Of a DNA stretch of 64,000 nucleotides, positions 60,753 through 64,000 are shown in pieces (the first letter of the stretch is position 1; the number at the start of each line of letters is the position of its first letter). A program made the position numbers and the translations under genes. Source of the stretch: Pelecanus crispus (lineage: Eukaryota; Chordata; Aves; Pelecaniformes; Pelecanidae); assembly GCF_030463565.1 (NCBI RefSeq), contig NC_134643.1, positions 210,976,583 through 211,040,582 on the forward strand. Reading direction: 5' to 3'. The notes below the pieces were generated by a model. The model was not told where the DNA came from, did not search any database, and saw only the letters and a list, made by a program, of their open reading frames with translations.

Positions 60753-61295
60753 CCTCATGAAGCTCAACAAGGCCAAGTGCAATTTTCTGCACCTGGCTCA
60801 GGACAACCTCCAGTATCAGACTGGGGGATGAATGGATTGAGAGCAGCCTTGCAGAGAACTTGGGGATACTGGTGGATGAAAAATGTGGGCCACAAAAATG
60901 ATCAGAGAGCTGAAACACCTCTCCTATATAAAAAGACTGAGAGAGTTGGGGTTGTTCAGCCTGGAGAAGAGAAGGTTCCAGGGAGAACTTATTGCAGCCT
61001 TTCAATACTTACAAGGAGGATGGAGAAAGACTTTACACTAGGGCCTGTAGTGACAGGACACAGGGCAACAGTTTTAAACTGAAAGAGGGCAGATTTACAC
61101 TGGATATAAGGAAGAGTTTTTTTATGGTAAGGGTGGTGAGACACTGGGCAGGTTGTCCAGAGAAGTTGTGGATGCCCCATCCCCAGAAGCGTTCAACGTC
61201 AGGTTGGACAGGGCTTTGAGCAACCTGATCTAGTGAAAGATGTCCCCGCCCATAGCAGGGGGTTGGATCCACCTGGGTGACTAAGACCATCAAGG
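60753..61295 (+). mobile_element. CR1 fragment in plus orientation, internally deleted
   Basis: It runs opposite to almost all other CR1 copies here. It has ATGAAGCTCAACAAGGCCAA, TTGTTCAGCCTGGAGAAGAG, GTGACAGGACACAGGGCAAC and GAACCTGATCTAG-type motifs (AGCAACCTGATCTAGTG). At about 60895 GGTGGATGAAAAATGTGGGC jumps to ATGATCAGAGAGCTGAAACA, omitting roughly 250 bp of the usual RT tail. The 3' end stops at GGGGGTTGGATCCACCTGG, before the usual tail. With the copy at 59909 it forms an imperfect inverted pair. Confidence 0.9.
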
Positions 61296-61814
61296 ACCAG
61301 AGTCACCAGCGGTGACTATGTGGCTTCAGCTTCATGGTACTGTATACTCACAGCTAATTTATGACACAACTTTTAAAGAATAAGTGCTTTGAATTTGAAG
61401 TGCTAATGATTAATAATGATAAAGAATTACCCATTAGCAATGTGTGCTGTTAATGAGCATTAATGCAGTGCAGTTTTGGTTTGCTGTTTAAAACTGGCCT
61501 CATTTATCAGTATTCCAAACACTACAATCAAAATCTCTAATTTTCTGATTGTACATGCGTACATATATGCAACAGTTTCACCTGAGCTCTTGCAAGGAAG
61601 GTTTGCAGGCCCAAAGGTATATTTAACTCTAGCCAGTAAGATATAATGGAAGGTGTCACATTGAAATATACTGCTGTCCCACATACAGACTTCATATGCA
61701 TTTAATTTCCTTTTTCACTTATGTTTCAATATTCAAGATAATTCCTTAGACCTTACTTTTAATATAGTTACTGGGAAAAAAAAAGTTGTCTTTTCAAATT
61801 AGCTACTTTCCTAC

Positions 61815-61931
61815 CTGATTAAGCTTCTTCCACAGGTTGAGAACAGGAGAAAGTTCAGCAGACCATATTTCTCTGTCAAATTTGCAGCCAGCAGTTACCG
61901 ACCTGCTCAGGATCCGAAGCTGTGAAATGAC
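61815..61931 (-). CDS. DYNC2H1: DYNC2H1 internal exon (39 codons), most 5' in the window
   Basis: The acceptor is TTCTCATCCCTCAG and the donor AATCAG|GTAGGA. It is phase 0. It reads VISQLRILSRSVTAGCKFDR and ends with an EIWSAELSPVLNLWKKLNQ block. This segment precedes the conserved E-x-F-N-x-I region of dynein AAA6 and the C-terminal domain, and it matches my knowledge of DYNC2H1. It is the first of the seven exons here in transcript order; upstream exons are outside the window. No further exon was seen between 61932 and 64000. Confidence 0.95.
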
Positions 61932-64000
61932 CTGAGGGATGAGAAAACAAATGCAAATCTTGAAGAAGGATAAACAAACTTCTTATAGTATAAAAATGTG
62001 CTACAATAGCAAATACTCTCTGATTTATCTACGGACTATACTTTTCTGCATTAATTACTTAATTACTATTCACGACCTATTCAAAACACAAACAATACCC
62101 ATATCCAAATATATAACATACTTGAGCCTCATTCATATTAAGCCCAAAACAAACAAATCCATATTTTTCTTATTGCATTGTTTTGTTCAACTATAATTTA
62201 AAAACTAATGAGTTGTGTAACTAATTAAAAAGCCTCTTTTCCACAAAATGTACAGACAAAACTCAAGCTCTCCCTTTAACTAGGCTCCATCTGTAATTAA
62301 AAAAAAGAAACAAAATCCCAGAATATGTTACTAAATACATACAGTACCTATCAGGCATCAAAACTCCAAGACAATTATTATCAATTTATTCAGTTCTCCC
62401 ATGGATATCTTAGTTAGATATTCATGCTACCTCAAATTATTTAAATGCATATTTATTAGTTTAAAGAAAGCAAGCAAGCAATTAAAAGAATAACTGCAAA
62501 ACTCTCAGAAAGAAGGAAAGCTCCCAGTTCATCAGGTCCAACTTGCCTTTCATTGTTAGCAACCCTGGTAACTCCACACATAAACTGATCAAATATCTGC
62601 ATACATTTATAAAGAAAGAATAGTGAAATTGAACTTCTTCAGTGATATTGCAGTCTTTCCCTTAAACTGTATATAAACCCCCTGGTATCTGTAGGTATTT
62701 TAGCTACATTTTAGTTATTTTTCACAGTGCATTTTTTGCAAGACATGTTAGAGAACAACTTACTAATTCTCTTTTGCTTGACTTCAAAGAATTAAACTTG
62801 ATAATAAAAAATGTATTAATCGTTCAGAAGAACTGGACCATTTAACTGTGAGACAGAATGAGGCAGAAAGTCAAGTTGCTTCTGCTGGGTTTTGACTTAT
62901 TTTCTATTCTTGAAAGATGTGCAATGATGCAGTGCTTTCTTTTGTTTTTCATTTTCTTTCGCTGAGGCAAACAGCAGCTTCTTATTTACTACCTTTGACA
63001 GGGACTATGAAACACTACAAGATGATAGTACACTGAACCATTATTTTAACTTTTATAACATTTACTATAATTTTTTTCTTATATTAAATGTCTTACAAGA
63101 CATAAACCAAAAGATAAATATATGAAGTATAAATATCTAAAATTTATCTCTATAGCATATAAAACTATATTTAGAAAAACAAGTTTAAAAATACTTTTAA
63201 TTAAGCTAAAATAGTATTATTTTTCATTAAAAGCTCACTTTGTAATATGTTAATTCTGAAAAAAATCTTTTTTAGTTCCCTCAGAAATGACAATATAATC
63301 TGCTGTGCTAGAGAATTATGCATACTCTGTGATTCCGTATCTCAGAAGTGATGAAAATAGGATTTTTATTTCTCTGTTATATTTAAGGAATTAAAGTGAA
63401 ATTAATGCCATGACCTAAAAAACACTATTAGTTGACAAAAGTCATAGACTATTATAATAAATTACTTCAGTCATGATCCTGCAACTTGGTTTTCCAAGAG
63501 GAACTACATGCATACCTAATGAATACCTGGAGGAAGCATCTTAAGTGTACTAAAATCTTACTTTTGCCTAGTCTGAAGTAAACTGCCAGAAAGGAAGGTA
63601 AGGAGAAGTTGCAGTCAAGGCAAAGGAGTAGCTGAAATGAACAGAGCTTTGCCTAGGAAAAGGTGATGAGCCATCTGAGAGCTTACAGGCAGAGACCAGA
63701 GGACAGACCAGCATGTGTGGTGCTTTAGTAGATGTGTGCTACAGACTCCTTGATCAAGAAAGTAGATGAAGTCTTCTTCTGACCGCTTGAAGGAGCCCAA
63801 CAATCACAGGCCTTCATACCCATGGGAGACTTCCACAAACCCGGTATCTGCCATGAGGGCAATATGACAGGGTTCAAGGAATGCAGGAGATTTCTGGAAT
63901 TTGTTGAAGTCTATTTCTTTATACAGGCAATCAATTAGCCAACCAGGGGAGATGCTGTATTGAATCTGTTGCTAATAAACAATGAACGGGTAGGAGATGT
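61932..64000 (-). other. DYNC2H1: DYNC2H1 intron (partial, runs off the window)
   Basis: AT-rich, with no exon recognised. A CR1 fragment in plus orientation begins at about 63650. The rest shows no repeat element. Confidence 0.7.
63650..64000 (+). mobile_element. CR1 endonuclease/linker fragment, continues beyond the window
   Basis: Plus-strand translation, with frameshifts, gives VCYRPPDQ-like (TGTGCTACAGACTCCTTGAT), a GDF-like segment (CCATGGGAGACTTCCAC), and near the end LLLINNERVGDV, matching the CR1 linker LLLTNKE. It is antisense to DYNC2H1. Stops and frameshifts make it inactive. The 5' limit is uncertain and the 3' part is cut by the window edge. Confidence 0.8.

Larger units (their letters stand above)
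51259..61814 (-). other. DYNC2H1: DYNC2H1 intron rich in CR1 (10.6 kb)
   Basis: GT-AG intron with donor GTAGGA. 51259-54956 and 58955-59726 show no recognised element. The rest is the CR1 and LTR complex at 54957-58954 and the CR1 cluster at 59727-61295. 61296-61814 is plain AT-rich sequence. Confidence 0.85.

Noticed and set aside
1..64000. CRISPR arrays, bacterial operons, phage genes, rRNA or tRNA genes
   Set aside because: No regularly spaced repeats with unique spacers, no dense same-strand coding, and no tRNA-like cloverleaf with A/B boxes was recognised on either strand by eye.

Overview
The window is vertebrate nuclear DNA, almost certainly from a bird. The evidence is a set of CR1-type LINEs, most of them antisense and with the (ATTCTATG)n-type 3' tail where that end is preserved, several avian-style solo retroviral LTRs, AT-rich introns, and GT-AG spliced exons whose protein is a dynein heavy chain tail. 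The LTR families point to a non-galliform (neoavian) bird, but that rests on recollection of repeat families, not on a search. Nothing looks bacterial: there is no operon, CRISPR array or phage.

The one gene I can support is DYNC2H1 (cytoplasmic dynein 2 heavy chain, the retrograde intraflagellar transport motor) on the minus strand. Seven consecutive 3'-terminal exons are readable: 61931-61815, 51258-51049, 48191-48102, 31006-30897, 30553-30472, 21102-20986 and 16225-16067 (stop). Joined, they give 885 nt, or 294 residues plus a stop, in one uninterrupted frame with matching splice phases. Every junction is GT-AG. The 5' part of the gene lies beyond position 64000. The 3' UTR probably runs to about 15.65 kb.

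Layout: 1-1370 is probable old LTR-retroelement material. 1504-15640 is intergenic DNA downstream of DYNC2H1, with four antisense CR1 copies and one solo LTR (13401-13971). 15664-64000 is DYNC2H1 with its introns. Intron 21103-30471 carries a 1.15 kb solo LTR (27285-28435). Intron 31007-48101 carries CR1 fragments, a solo LTR (37908-38483), a 5'-truncated CR1 (44823-45560) and an adjoining retroviral relic with an integrase-tail remnant and an LTR (about 45630-46860). Intron 51259-61814 carries a nearly full-length but rearranged CR1 (54957-58954) with an LTR nested in it (55903-56590), then an inverted cluster of CR1 pieces (59727-61295). The right edge cuts into a sense-oriented CR1 endonuclease fragment.

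I found no convincing new biological system. The more interesting items are the LTR insertions with 5-bp target-site duplications, nested insertions that give a relative chronology, the long LTR that is open on both strands because of GC-rich minisatellite-like repeats, the retroviral relic, an inverted CR1 pair in a DYNC2H1 intron, and a few short unexplained signals: a 21-base G tract, a CTCF-like motif, a GC-rich island in the last intron, and tandem duplications beside a splice donor.
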